Notes: generated by a model from the letters alone, not told the origin. Shown: positions 54,793 through 64,000, counted from the first letter of the stretch. The stretch: 64,000 bases of DNA from Haloarcula salinisoli (GCF_019599405.1 NZ_RKLQ01000004.1:124001-188000), one strand, 5' to 3'. A program made the numbers and translations.

Positions 54793-55726
54793 AATCCGGC
54801 CGTTGCGTTTTAAGTATTTAAAACCGGTGTAAGCCGATGGTGACGGCCTGTCATGTCTGTCGTTTCTACCTCAGCAGGGGACAGGAATGGAAGCAATATC
54901 AATCCTGACGACCTCGTCCCGCATCAGTGGATCGCTCTTCGTCATCGGTAGAGAGTCCATGACAGAGGGAGCCCTTGCCGAACTGAGCGAAACAACTACC
55001 GAAGATTATGGCATCCCGGTGTTGCCGGAGTTAGTATCGGGCTTTCTCGTGGATTGACAAACTTATAGCTCGCTGACACACTCAAAGAACTCAAGGCTGT
55101 CTCTCGTGCGGACATCACGCTCCTCCTAAGACTCGGCGCAGTGTTCAGGTCGATGGCAAAAAGAACCACGTTCGTGTATGCACTGAACCCCGCCAGGTGG
55201 AAATTCCCCAGTAGGGGCAGTGTCAAGCGTAACGTCTAAATATTACCAGTTAACAGAGCTTAGCTCGAACGACCGAGATATCGCCGGTAGCGACTCGCTT
55301 GTGCAACAACTCTGGGCTTATCACCAACTACCTCTCGGTGTTGAGCTATACCGGATTATATGAGCGGCTCAATTGGTCATCGGCGTACAGCAAATCTTCC
55401 GGCTGGTGGATACGCGCTCCCGATCAGGCGCGAGCAACTGGAACAGTCACCACGAGTGTTGTTCAGTCACTGCTGACTACATCCAAGCCCCCTGGCGTTC
55501 ACCATATTCACCAATTGTTCAGTTTGGAAAAAGTCAGCCACCAGTTAGCTGTAGGCCGTATACACTCGGGAAATACAAAACAACCCACGCGATGGTATGA
55601 CGTCGTTGAATCAGGCAGTTTCGCCGGTTCGGAGAACTTACATACACCGTTCGAAGATGTGTTCCCGACTGCTCACAAGTCAAATGAATTTAATCAGATT
55701 ACAAAGAACAAAATATCAAAAATTCA
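54793..55726. other. Gene-poor stretch with scattered coding debris
   Basis: About 930 bases hold no convincing gene. A 56-codon frame (54887-55057, starting MEAISILTTSSRISGSLFVI, ending VLPELVSGFLVD) and a following broken stretch (LADTLKELKAVSRADITLLL then VDGKKNHVRVCTEPRQVEIP in another frame) look like fragments of degraded genes that I cannot name. A 148-codon plus-strand frame at 55299-55745 has low-acid, Ser/Thr-rich composition and is not believable. Confidence 0.4.
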
Positions 55727-57985
55727 TTATTCTTCAGTTGTGTAGGTCCGCTCGTAGCCAAAGGGATTGTATGGTCTGCCGCCACCCTCATAGAACTTCC
55801 CGAAGAACTCGACGTACTCAAGACGTACCGCCTGCAGGCCTGCACTGGTAACGCCAAGAATAAGTACCAATGCATGGCCCAGTACAAGTATCAGCAGACC
55901 ACCAACGACGGCAGCAATGCCGGAATGCATCAGGCCGGGGAACATTATATTGACCACCTCGTGACCGTGATACATTACGGATTCCGCACCTTCGGGTATC
56001 GTTGGCATTCCAGATACGCCGAAGTGCCATCCTCCCTCGCTATCGACGTATACGCCGAAAAAGAGGAGATTAACTACGAATGCCATCCCCGCTTTGGCGA
56101 GCAACACCGCAGCCAGTCGGGTATACGACAATACATTCACAAAGACGTTGAGGAACTCCACAAGTTCAATTGGATCGGCAAGTGCGAGTAAACCAAATCC
56201 GACAAAGAAAACGACTAACCACGCCGAGAACGGCGCATTAACAATCGGTAGCGTGAACAGGTTCATTGCCGGAAGGCCGGCAAATCCGAACGGGAATGGA
56301 TTGCCAGCGAAGATCCCTTCCTGAGTTGTGTAAAGGAAGTTTGGTGCAGCTCCGTTAGCCCCAGAGAATACCCAAGCCCATAGCCCAAACATCATCAGCA
56401 GCCATGACCCACTCTCAGTGAGCGCATCCCAGAGGCTGTGGGAAAGATTCTGAACAAAATCAAGCGCCCACCCAATGGAGAGGTGGATGACACCAGCGAG
56501 GACACTAATGGTCAACCACGCGATAGCGTACTCTCCGTACTGAGGTTTTAACCCCTTGTGTATTGGCGCGCTCTTGAAGCCAAGAATCGGCCAGATAACG
56601 TCCGATACGATGAGTAAACCAAATATCTCACCATACAGGAAACCAAAGAGGATCGTAAACCCACCTGCCCACATTGCAACGCCACCAAGACTTTTCAGTA
56701 CGTCGCTATCGACTTTGTTGTAGATAGCGTAGCCAGCGAAAAAGTAGAGAAGTCCGTAGCCGATATCCCCTATCATGAATCCGTAAAACGCTGGGAAGGA
56801 AAGAAGGAAAAACACTGTCGGGTCGAACTCGCCGTACTTCGGGCGGCTAACAACCTCAACGAGTGATTCGAAGGGGCGAGCTCCACCAGGATTGTCCTGA
56901 ATTACTGGGGGAGCTTTATCACTCATCGTGACTGTCCCACCGTCTGCTGCAGCTTCTTCCGACCCCTTCTCGTCCTCGATAGTCGGGCTGGTTTCCTCAG
57001 TCTCATTGGACTCGCCATTCTCTGACTCGATTTTCTCTTTCGAATGGACATGTCCTTGGTCGTCGTATTCAGCGACTTCTAGTTTCTCGATGTCAATGGC
57101 TGTCTCGACAGCATTCCCTACTTCGCGTTCGAAGTATTCGTAATCCTTGTTGGGAATCCATCCCTCCGCAATGAAAGCATTCTCAGTCGTCGCGAATGCG
57201 AGTGGGGCCTCGGCTTTCTGAACTTTTATTGATAGTTTCTCTTCGACAGCTAGCAGGAAGCTACTGTAGTCAAGTCGGAGGTTCTCGAGGTCGCTCTCGG
57301 CGGTTTCGAGTTTTGATTCGAGCTTCTGTTTACGGTGGTTCAATTCTTCCGAGTACTCGCTGGGATCGCCGTCACCCTCGGGTACCTCCAACGCCGAGAA
57401 GGTCGTGCCGACTAAAACATCTTGCAGGTCATCTGCTCCGCTGCGAGCGAACACCGCCAGCACGCCGTCCTCGGCGAACACCTCGAAAGTGTCCAGTGCG
57501 CTGTCGGCGAGTGCCGACCGGACTTCAGCGGCGTCACCCTCGCCAACCGTCACCGAGAGAGTATCGTAGTCCCGAAGCAAATCGAGGTCGATACCTAGCG
57601 TGACAAAAGGTTCCATCGCGTTGATCTCGTCTTCAACCGCGCGCAGCTCGTCGCGGAGTTCGTTTCGATGGTCATCAAGTTCGGTGACCTCTGAGCGGAC
57701 CTCTTCAAGATCCTCTTCAAGGGTCTCGTCAGCGACGAGTTGCATCGAGCCAGCGTCTTCCTCGCCAACGTTGAGGATAGATTCCAGCGAACGGACGGTG
57801 ACCAGCTGGTCCGATGCTTCGTCGGCCCCCTCGACCGGGTCACCAGGTTCGAACCCATCCCACGAGCCATCATACTCGGTAACATGAAGGATGTCGAGAG
57901 CGTGGACGGCTTCAATGACCGGCTCCATGGTCCGTTTCGACCCCGTCACCGAGACGCGGCACATTTTCTTAGGTCTAAGCATCAA
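55727..57985 (-). CDS. atpI: V/A-type ATPase subunit I (a subunit), solitary
   Basis: 752 residues. The first 310 form the soluble arm with coiled coils (LEEDLEEVRSEVTELDDHRN; ESKLETAESDLENLRLDYSS). An acidic linker (about 320-365) follows, then about eight membrane helices with FFLLSFPAFYGFMIGDIGYG, FVNVLSYTRLAAVLLAKAGM (the conserved Arg facing the rotor ring) and ALVLILGVTSAGLQAVRLEY. In archaeal ATP synthases this subunit forms the ion half-channels. No other Atp genes are adjacent, although normally H precedes and K follows. It may be a spare copy or a captured gene. Confidence 0.93.
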   Translation of the reverse strand: MMLRPKKMCRVSVTGSKRTMEPVIEAVHALDILHVTEYDGSWDGFEPGDPVEGADEASDQLVTVRSLESILNVGEEDAGSMQLVADETLEEDLEEVRSEVTELDDHRNELRDELRAVEDEINAMEPFVTLGIDLDLLRDYDTLSVTVGEGDAAEVRSALADSALDTFEVFAEDGVLAVFARSGADDLQDVLVGTTFSALEVPEGDGDPSEYSEELNHRKQKLESKLETAESDLENLRLDYSSFLLAVEEKLSIKVQKAEAPLAFATTENAFIAEGWIPNKDYEYFEREVGNAVETAIDIEKLEVAEYDDQGHVHSKEKIESENGESNETEETSPTIEDEKGSEEAAADGGTVTMSDKAPPVIQDNPGGARPFESLVEVVSRPKYGEFDPTVFFLLSFPAFYGFMIGDIGYGLLYFFAGYAIYNKVDSDVLKSLGGVAMWAGGFTILFGFLYGEIFGLLIVSDVIWPILGFKSAPIHKGLKPQYGEYAIAWLTISVLAGVIHLSIGWALDFVQNLSHSLWDALTESGSWLLMMFGLWAWVFSGANGAAPNFLYTTQEGIFAGNPFPFGFAGLPAMNLFTLPIVNAPFSAWLVVFFVGFGLLALADPIELVEFLNVFVNVLSYTRLAAVLLAKAGMAFVVNLLFFGVYVDSEGGWHFGVSGMPTIPEGAESVMYHGHEVVNIMFPGLMHSGIAAVVGGLLILVLGHALVLILGVTSAGLQAVRLEYVEFFGKFYEGGGRPYNPFGYERTYTTEE

Positions 57986-58079
57986 ACATACCCTCGGAAT
58001 CTGTATTGCTATCTCTGTCTACTTCCGTCGTCGTTTCGACAGCCTTCGTTGTTAAGTCCAGAGCCATTGGCCGTGGCAT
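57975..58079 (-). CDS. 34-codon frame overlapping the atpI start
   Basis: From the ATG at 58077-58079 the frame gives MPRPMALDLTTKAVETTTEV and ends SEGMFDA at a TAG (57975-57977), overlapping the atpI start by 11 bases. The start resembles the MPRP opening of haloarchaeal subunit H, which in normal operons precedes subunit I, so it may be a decayed atpH remnant or a translated leader. Support is modest. Confidence 0.35.
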   Translation of the reverse strand: MPRPMALDLTTKAVETTTEVDRDSNTDSEGMFDA

Positions 58080-58292
58080 TCTCTAATCGGCTAATTCTAA
58101 TCCAAACGTCTATATTGTAGTTACGAAGTTCGTGTTAATCCCGGTCAACAGGACTTGCTTCGCTTTTATGCGTATAGATCCTCTTCTTGAAATTCACCGT
58201 TGTGTCAATCATAACCTAATATCGTCAAGATTTTCTAATAGTTTCGCACCCAGATTCGGAAGTAATATTAAATAAATCACTTCCGAGAGGAA

Positions 58293-59030
58293 TTAAAGAG
58301 CATGCTGTTTCTGGAAGACGGTTGCATATGTAATTCCGATACCGAGCCCCACGAGATGGGCCCAGTTTGCTACACCCCCAGGACCCATCGAAGAGAAGCC
58401 AGCAACGGTCGAGAAAGCAGCAAATCCGACAATTAGTATCCAGAAGGGCACTGGGATTAAGAAAAATAAATATACTTTAATATTGGGCCTGTGGAGGGTT
58501 AGTACCCCCAATATACCCATAATGGCACCCGATGAGCCAACGATACCTGGCTGAATCCCCGTGTTTAGGACCAGTGTCGTACCAACCTGTGCAAGCCCGG
58601 CTATTATACCCGAAACGAGAAACAACACTACAAAATGCACCCTTCCGAGGCGCCGCTCAACGACTGGGCCAACAAAAAATAGCACGATACTATTAATTCC
58701 GATATGAACAAAGCTGCCATGAGAGAATATAGACGTGACCCATGTCAAGACGTTTAGCGGCTGCTGTGGCGAGAGAACAAATATTGACCGCCATAATAAA
58801 GATCCGGGAGGGATCCGAAAAAAAACAGGGAATATTACGAACTGCATCAAAAACGTTGCCCACATTAGTATGAGAATAAGATAGGTCATGTTGATTCGGA
58901 AAGAACTAATCATACCAACAGTAGGTATTGGCCGGTTAATAATGGATTTTACTAGCCCGAGGAAATTTGCCAAAGAGCGAGTACGGTTCTGAACGGAACT
59001 GTCAAACTCAAAGCTCAAAAGACCGTTCAA
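58293..59030 (-). CDS. Rhomboid-family intramembrane serine protease
   Basis: 245 residues with a polar N terminus and six or seven helices. The catalytic Ser is in GIVGSSGAIMGILG (about 166) and the catalytic His in GVANWAHLVGLGIG (about 226). SIFSHGSFVHIGINSIVLFF gives the oxyanion-side His and Asn, and VERRLGRVHFVVLFLVSG the usual loop. It cleaves membrane proteins within the bilayer; the substrate is unknown. The gene is AT-rich and lies alone between atpI and a GT-C-like gene. Confidence 0.92.
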   Translation of the reverse strand: MNGLLSFEFDSSVQNRTRSLANFLGLVKSIINRPIPTVGMISSFRINMTYLILILMWATFLMQFVIFPVFFRIPPGSLLWRSIFVLSPQQPLNVLTWVTSIFSHGSFVHIGINSIVLFFVGPVVERRLGRVHFVVLFLVSGIIAGLAQVGTTLVLNTGIQPGIVGSSGAIMGILGVLTLHRPNIKVYLFFLIPVPFWILIVGFAAFSTVAGFSSMGPGGVANWAHLVGLGIGITYATVFQKQHAL

Positions 59031-59210
59031 CTGGCCGTGGTGAATCGCCAGACTTAGCTTGATTTAACCGTTTTAGCGATTGCTTGATGGAAGTCCGTAA
59101 TCGGCATCATCCGTTCTTGCTACCGTCTACGTCACGCTCCTACTTCAACGTGCAAAGCTGAGTTAAACTATGGCTGTGGCCTCCAACAGTCACGCCTTGG
59201 CCGTCTATGG

Positions 59211-60842
59211 TCAATTCTCACGGTCTACCGGTACAGTTTGGTTGTATTTGTAGATACTAACACCACTGTTACGGTATACCCGAGTGAATTGGGGGTTCGC
59301 AACCATTGACCGATGAAGCGCCGGTGGAATTGACGTTGCAGTGCGGCCGGACATGAATCTGCCGTAGGGTACGTAGACGTAATCAACCTCCGGAGCGAAC
59401 TCGTACTTGACGAGTGTTGCATTCACACACGAGGCGTTCCAGCAGTTCCCGAGCTGTGATTGAGCCGATTCGTGTCTCCGGAACGTCTCTTGACCCAACC
59501 ACTCAGTCCCGTATTTTACGATGACCGATGTCCGATTTGTGAAATACGGTAACCACTCGCTAGCTCCTCCGAAAACGGCTATCTGTGCGTCTACGGCGGT
59601 CTCATCTTCAATCCACTCCATTGCCGATCGGTCCTCAGCGTCGACATACACTGGGAGCGGACTGTCCGAGCTGGTTCTGGACGCAGCGACCATGTTCTGG
59701 CTTATGAACGGGCCAACGAGAAGGACAATGAACATAATCGCGACCACTCGCTTTGAGGACAGATCCGGCAAGACAAATGTCATACCAGACAGAGTTGGAC
59801 GGGAGAACCATTGTACGGACATATCCGGTAGGTCAGTATCCAGTCCCGTGAGAGCGGAGAGGATGAATATGAATCCCACCGCCCCCAGCGGCGCAACAAT
59901 CAGTATCCCGAGACGGCCATGGGGTGGCACCAAAAGGAAAACTGGTGTGGCAAGCCAAGCGGGCAGGCGCCACTCACCCCGGGAAACCATTGCCACGGTG
60001 CCGATAAGTGCAAAGACTGCCGGCCAGTTCAGCACGTAGCTACTACCCCAGAACCATCGGACAAGGTCCGCCAGATCTGACAGACTATTATTAATTGAAC
60101 CCTGTGAGCCCGCCCCGGCAAAAAAAATGTCTACTCCATGAATAGAAACAACGGTAAGCCACCACGGGCTAGCGATAATAAGCCCAACGACAGCAATACC
60201 CGCCCCAGTCGCGAGCCCCCGTAGCGAGCGATCCCAGACGAGCCACGCGGCAGCGATAGCCGCCCCCGCCGCTGCGGCCTGGACGGGATGGGTCAGAACC
60301 ACAAGCCCCCAGCCGACGACAACGATGGCAAGAGCCCGTTGTCCTTCACCGTTCGCATAGTATTGGTAGGCCCCGAGCATCGCGACCAGCATAAACAAAA
60401 AACCAAGTCCACGGACAAATCCACTTGCACCAATTAGATACACGTTCAGCGAGAGGTTAGTGCCGGTGATAATGCCGGCAATACACCCGGTCTCCGGGCT
60501 ATCAGTGATCACAGTTATAAAATGGTATAGCATCACGACGTTGCACAGCAGAATAACTGGCGCCCCGAACCGCAAGAGACTGACACCATCAACGCCCAAT
60601 TTCTGGAAGAGCGCGATAACGTAGAAGCCCAGCGGCGGATAACCGAACGGAATCCCGTCGCTCGTAAAGCCCGAAATCGTCGCCGGTACCAGTGCATCAG
60701 AACTGGCGACAGTCGCCGCCATCTCCAGGAAGAGCCCACCTAGCAGCGCCGGGAACTCGTGTGTACGGAGGTAGGCAATCTGGACGACTGCAGAGGGACC
60801 GAGAGCAAGCAATAAGAACACTCTGTACCGATTCAATCGCAT
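59211..60842 (-). CDS. GT-C-fold-like membrane protein
   Basis: 543 residues from the ATG at 60840-60842 (MRLNRYRVFLLLALGPSAVV), chosen over a longer frame that adds 31 weakly coding residues. About ten helices are followed by an exported C-terminal domain with NxT/NxS sequons (NRTSVIV, NASCVNATL). The pattern of a first loop after TM1 with conserved acids (HEFPALLGGLFLEMAATVAS) and the later repeat helices resemble GT-C glycosyltransferases or polymer-export proteins, but no exact family is clear. The final 120 residues have no recognised motif. Confidence 0.6.
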   Translation of the reverse strand: MRLNRYRVFLLLALGPSAVVQIAYLRTHEFPALLGGLFLEMAATVASSDALVPATISGFTSDGIPFGYPPLGFYVIALFQKLGVDGVSLLRFGAPVILLCNVVMLYHFITVITDSPETGCIAGIITGTNLSLNVYLIGASGFVRGLGFLFMLVAMLGAYQYYANGEGQRALAIVVVGWGLVVLTHPVQAAAAGAAIAAAWLVWDRSLRGLATGAGIAVVGLIIASPWWLTVVSIHGVDIFFAGAGSQGSINNSLSDLADLVRWFWGSSYVLNWPAVFALIGTVAMVSRGEWRLPAWLATPVFLLVPPHGRLGILIVAPLGAVGFIFILSALTGLDTDLPDMSVQWFSRPTLSGMTFVLPDLSSKRVVAIMFIVLLVGPFISQNMVAASRTSSDSPLPVYVDAEDRSAMEWIEDETAVDAQIAVFGGASEWLPYFTNRTSVIVKYGTEWLGQETFRRHESAQSQLGNCWNASCVNATLVKYEFAPEVDYVYVPYGRFMSGRTATSIPPALHRSMVANPQFTRVYRNSGVSIYKYNQTVPVDREN

Positions 60843-60935
60843 ATACACCTGCAACAGGAGTACATTCATAAGATTATTGCTCAATGATGAGTAGAGAGTG
60901 CTTCCGATGTCAAAGGGTAAAGAGAGTGACTCCAT

Positions 60936-61163
60936 GAGAATCCCGCTGAAATCCCTAGAGCGTGAAGTACGTCATGGAGTCCCGAAGGTAAATCTATGAC
61001 ATACATCCCCGAGTACGGGAGGATGACGGACCTCGGATGCGAAGGAACAGGAGAATTGGGATCGCAGCCCGGCCGATATCGGTCGGCCGTGGCTGCAAGC
61101 CCGCAGCGATGTCGTTCCGCATCACGCATTCAGGACTCCAGAGGACATCACGACCGCAACCAC
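60936..61163. other. IS-flank sequence without a resident gene
   Basis: This stretch leads into the IS110-type fragment. I see no gene. The sequence just before 61164 lacks the ATG of the intact IS110 frame. Confidence 0.35.
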
Positions 61164-62078
61164 TGATCACTATTTGCGCATTGACCTCCACAAACGGCGA
61201 GCACAAGTTGCTGTTCTCGACGATGAAGGCGAGGTCGTTAAAGAGGTCCGCGTCGCCAACGCGGACCTCGACGAGATTGCACAGAAGTACTCTGGTAGTA
61301 ACGCTGCGCTCGAGGCGGGAAGCAACTACTTCACCATTTACGACAGACTCGACGAAGAGTTGGACGTAACTCTCGCCAATCCGGCCAAGGCGGATTGGCT
61401 CGAAAATCAGAAACAGAAAAACGACCGCAAGGACGCCAAGAACCTTGCACGGTTCCTCCGGTTGGGCGAAGTGCCAGAAAGCTACGTCCCGCCGGAGGAA
61501 TTCCGGCGCCACCGCGCGCGCTTGGGCGCAGTCACAAAAACTGATAAGGCGCCAATCTTCATCATCGGCGACCGTGGCACCGGACAGCACGGAATCCTGT
61601 CGAAAGCCACCAACTAAGGTACACGTCAACACCTGCGAGAACCACGCGCCATTAACGCGGCAGTGGCTCTCGCCCCACCAAGGTATCTTCAAGCTCAGCT
61701 TTGCACGTTGTCACATTGACATTTGGAATGCAAAGATGATTACAAGAAACGCTCTACTGGCGGATTTGGAGTCTGATTTCACCGCTACCGAGGCGTCGGT
61801 GGGAGTGCTGGAGACGGCGTTCACACCGTTCGCATCTCCAACTGAGAATATGTACCCACAACTGGAATCCGCATACCCGCTTTAATACGGTCTCACACGC
61901 CGTTTTCGTCCGATAAAATATCAGATTGTAATATGAAAGCCGAGTTCAAGGACAAGCTGACACCGTATCTCATAGCGTTCCAGCTACGTCAGTAGCTGTT
62001 CCGGGATCTATGCTGAAACTGACTCAAACACACTATTCGAGCAACGCTGTGATATAAGTAATGTGCTACGGATGAGCG
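61164..62078 (+). mobile_element. Composite IS debris: IS110-type 5' part joined to IS1595-type 3' part
   Basis: The frame DHYLRIDLHKRRAQVAVLDD, ANADLDEIAQKYSGSNAALE, ANPAKADWLENQKQKNDRKD and ARFLRLGEVPESYVPPEEFR is the N-terminal DEDD part of an IS110 transposase. Near 61540 it changes to IS1595-type sequence: KAPIFIIGDRGTGQ, VNTCENHAP and, after about 250 inserted bases (61692-61945), DKLTPYLIAFQLRQ with several stops. The right end at 62078 (reverse complement CGCTCATCCGTAGCACATT) matches the terminal repeat of the element at 16572-17566. A perfect 11-bp inverted repeat (61243-61269) lies in the IS110 part. Confidence 0.7.
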
Positions 62079-62288
62079 ACTTATTTTATTAGTGGTATCG
62101 GTTAGCGTGGAATATCTGGCCTTGCCATCGCGGTGGATAAAAGTTGTCGGATTCATCCCGCCTTCAGGCGCGGGTATTCTATTTTTCAGTATATATGCGC
62201 TTCACAAGAGGAAGCACTGTAAATCGAATTCCCAAAGAGTGGGACACCAAGATATATTCTTACAATAAGCACTTCATCGGCTCTTGTG

Positions 62289-64000
62289 ATGGAATACGGT
62301 CTCATCATCATCTGGCTCGCTTTCTATCTCCTGCTGGCCTACGTTGGTGCAACTATCGCCTCGGCACTGTTCCCCAATCTTGCCGAGCGTGGGGTCGCCT
62401 TTGGCTTGCCGGTAGCACTGGTGATTCTCTGGCTGTGTACGTATTTCGTCGGTCGCATCTCAATAACGGCCGGTATTTGGCTGGGGGTGATAGTGCTCGT
62501 GGGGGCCGCCTCAGTCTCCTATCGCCGAGAGCCTATCGAGTTCCGGTCGTTCGGTGAGGTTGCCTCTGTGTTCACTATCGCGTTTCTCTTCGTGGTGTGG
62601 ATTCGGGCCCTCGACCCAGCTATCTCTCCGATGGCTGGCGAAAAGTTCCTTGATTTCGGGCTTGTCCAGTCTCTGCTGCGGTCCGATACCCTCCCGCCGG
62701 AAGACATGTGGTTTGCTGGTAAGCCGGTCGCGTACTATTATGGCGGCCACTTGCTAACAGCGATTCTAACCCGATTGACGGGGACGGCCGGCCAATATGC
62801 CTATAATCTCGCACTCGCAGGGTTCTACGCGACGTTAGTGACGGGTGTCTACGGACTGGCCGGCGCCGTCGCAGCCGCTCGAAATCTTCCTCGCCGACTC
62901 GCCGCAGGACTCTCAGCATTTTTTGTCGGTATCGCTAGCAACCTCACGACGCCAGCTCGTGGACTACTGTGGCTCCTGCCAGATAGCGTCGCCGGTGCGG
63001 TAGCCGGGGCTGCTGGTTATGAATTAAGTGGTCTAGCCAACGGTCCCAGCGAGTTCTACTTTTGGGACGCCAGCCGCGTGATCAAAGACGATCCCACAGA
63101 CTTCGCCACGTATACACCCGCGAAGGGATACAGTGTAAACGAATTCCCCCTGTTCGCCTGGCTCAACGGCGACCTCCACGCTCACATGATGAGTACGGGA
63201 TTTCTCGTCCTTGCAGCAGCACTGTGTTTCAGCTACTACCAGACTCCAGGTGAAAAGCGTGAACAGCGGCTATTGCTTCTGTTTGGGGCCCTTCCGTTGG
63301 TCGCTGGATTCATGGCAGTAACAAACACGTGGTCGTTCCCCTCTATCGCCGGACTCGCAATGGTGACCGTCGCTATGTCGCCGACTAGTCCGCAGACGTT
63401 GCTACCGGCCGTGTTTCGTGATCCACTCCCCCAAGAGGGACTAGCAGCCGAGGGATCTCGAATCGGACTCTCAATCGCCGTCGCTGCTGTCATCGCTATT
63501 CTTGGGTTACTCTGGTCGCTCCCATTTTGGCTGGGGGTCGGAAGCGGCCGCGAAGTCACGTATCTGCCTGACCGGAGCAGTCTACCCGAGCTGCTGGCCA
63601 TCCACGGGCCATTCCTCATTCCTTTTGCCGTGTACCTATACGCGCACATTGGCAGAAATACAGCCACCAGAAAGGCTCGGTTTGTCGGCCTAGGATTTCT
63701 CATCACGGTCGTAGTTGGCGCACTAGTTGACCTAGCCGCTATCGGCCTCGTCTTCCCGCTGCTCGTGGGGGCTTGGCTATTTGCTCGCGCGCCTGACGGC
63801 AGGCCGACATGGGGGGTGCTGCCGGCGCTGACCGACGGCGGCGAGCGCTCGGTCGGCTTCGAGACTGTGCTGGTGGTGGCGGGAGCTGGACTGGTCATCT
63901 TTGTGGAGTTTATTTTCATTAAGGAGAACCTCGGGCGGATGAACACCGTTTTCAAGACATATATGCAGGTTTGGGTGCTGTGGGGCGCTGCTGTCGGACC
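62289..64000 (+). CDS. DUF2298 (Chlor_Arch_YYY) membrane protein, 3' end beyond the window
   Basis: The ATG at 62289 (MEYGLIIIWLAFYLLLAYVG) opens a frame of 570 codons without a stop at the window edge. Many helices are present. The loop segments KFLDFGLVQSLLRSDTLPPE, FAGKPVAYYYGGHLLTAI (the YYY motif), FYFWDASRVIKD, NEFPLFAWLNGDLHAHMMST and ITFIKENLGRMNTVFK-like text near the end (IFIKENLGRMNTVFKTYMQV) are typical of the DUF2298/YYY family. Such proteins probably act as GT-C glycosyltransferases in cell-surface glycan synthesis. Together with the GT-C-like gene upstream, it may form a surface-sugar locus. Confidence 0.9.
   Translation, partial: MEYGLIIIWLAFYLLLAYVGATIASALFPNLAERGVAFGLPVALVILWLCTYFVGRISITAGIWLGVIVLVGAASVSYRREPIEFRSFGEVASVFTIAFLFVVWIRALDPAISPMAGEKFLDFGLVQSLLRSDTLPPEDMWFAGKPVAYYYGGHLLTAILTRLTGTAGQYAYNLALAGFYATLVTGVYGLAGAVAAARNLPRRLAAGLSAFFVGIASNLTTPARGLLWLLPDSVAGAVAGAAGYELSGLANGPSEFYFWDASRVIKDDPTDFATYTPAKGYSVNEFPLFAWLNGDLHAHMMSTGFLVLAAALCFSYYQTPGEKREQRLLLLFGALPLVAGFMAVTNTWSFPSIAGLAMVTVAMSPTSPQTLLPAVFRDPLPQEGLAAEGSRIGLSIAVAAVIAILGLLWSLPFWLGVGSGREVTYLPDRSSLPELLAIHGPFLIPFAVYLYAHIGRNTATRKARFVGLGFLITVVVGALVDLAAIGLVFPLLVGAWLFARAPDGRPTWGVLPALTDGGERSVGFETVLVVAGAGLVIFVEFIFIKENLGRMNTVFKTYMQVWVLWGAAVG

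Noticed and set aside
55299-55745. 148-codon plus-strand frame before atpI
   Set aside because: Ser/Thr/His-rich with few acids and no motif; it overlaps the atpI 3' end on the other strand.
1-64000. CRISPR array or defence island
   Set aside because: No regularly spaced direct repeats and no Cas, restriction or Argonaute-like genes were seen.

Overview
The window reads as DNA from a halophilic archaeon (class Halobacteria). The signs are strongly acidic proteins, many twin-arginine (Tat) leaders, halocyanins, archaeal TBP and TFB, a Bat-type HTH regulator and TATA boxes close to start codons. The density of metal-resistance genes, accessory copies of basal transcription factors and decayed insertion sequences (IS) suggests a megaplasmid or a large genomic island. 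No replication origin, integrase or CRISPR array was seen.

Layout. 0-13 kb: arylsulfotransferase-like protein, Zn/Cd-type P1B ATPase with a Bat-type regulator, Acr3-like arsenic transporter, Tat-exported DyP-like protein, Tp34-like iron lipoprotein, a membrane protein interrupted by an in-frame TAG, and a beta-propeller protein. 13-18 kb: haem-copper oxidase subunit I, a CPBP protease, an IS1595-type element with intact target duplication and a membrane-anchored halocyanin. 18-24 kb: IS debris around a second Zn/Cd ATPase with a His-rich tail. 24-29 kb: Nramp transporter with a DtxR-family regulator and candidate operators, small HTH genes and TFB. 29-33 kb: short haem A synthase, zinc-finger/thioredoxin fusion, DsbB, CPBP protease and multicopper oxidase. 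34-42 kb: halocyanin, broken cydA, short cydB, Mrp/complex-I-like antiporter subunit, tRNA-Glu and membrane proteins. 42-49 kb: divergent copper-type ATPase with CPW instead of CPC, NikR and a Ni/Co transporter, an XseA/ATPase chimera, TBP, a histone-fold protein, PadR, a Fic-like protein and half of a cation exchanger. 49-54 kb: IS remnants around a second TFB. 54-64 kb: DUF63 protein, solitary V/A-ATPase subunit I, rhomboid protease, GT-C-like protein, IS debris and a DUF2298 (YYY) protein running off the window.

How the genes fit together: transporters and regulators for Zn/Cd, Cu, Ni/Co, Mn/Fe and As sit beside copper-using respiratory and redox proteins and factors that would mature them (CtaA, DsbA/DsbB). 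This makes a metal-homeostasis and copper-respiration region, now eroding through IS activity, frameshifts and in-frame stops.

The most unexpected signal is structural. Remnants of several unrelated IS families carry perfect 10-14 bp inverted repeats inside their transposase reading frames. I noticed none in the resident genes, though I did not scan those exhaustively. Other items for follow-up are the XseA/ATPase fusion, the CPW ATPase, the zinc-finger/Tat/thioredoxin fusion and the two stop-interrupted resident genes.
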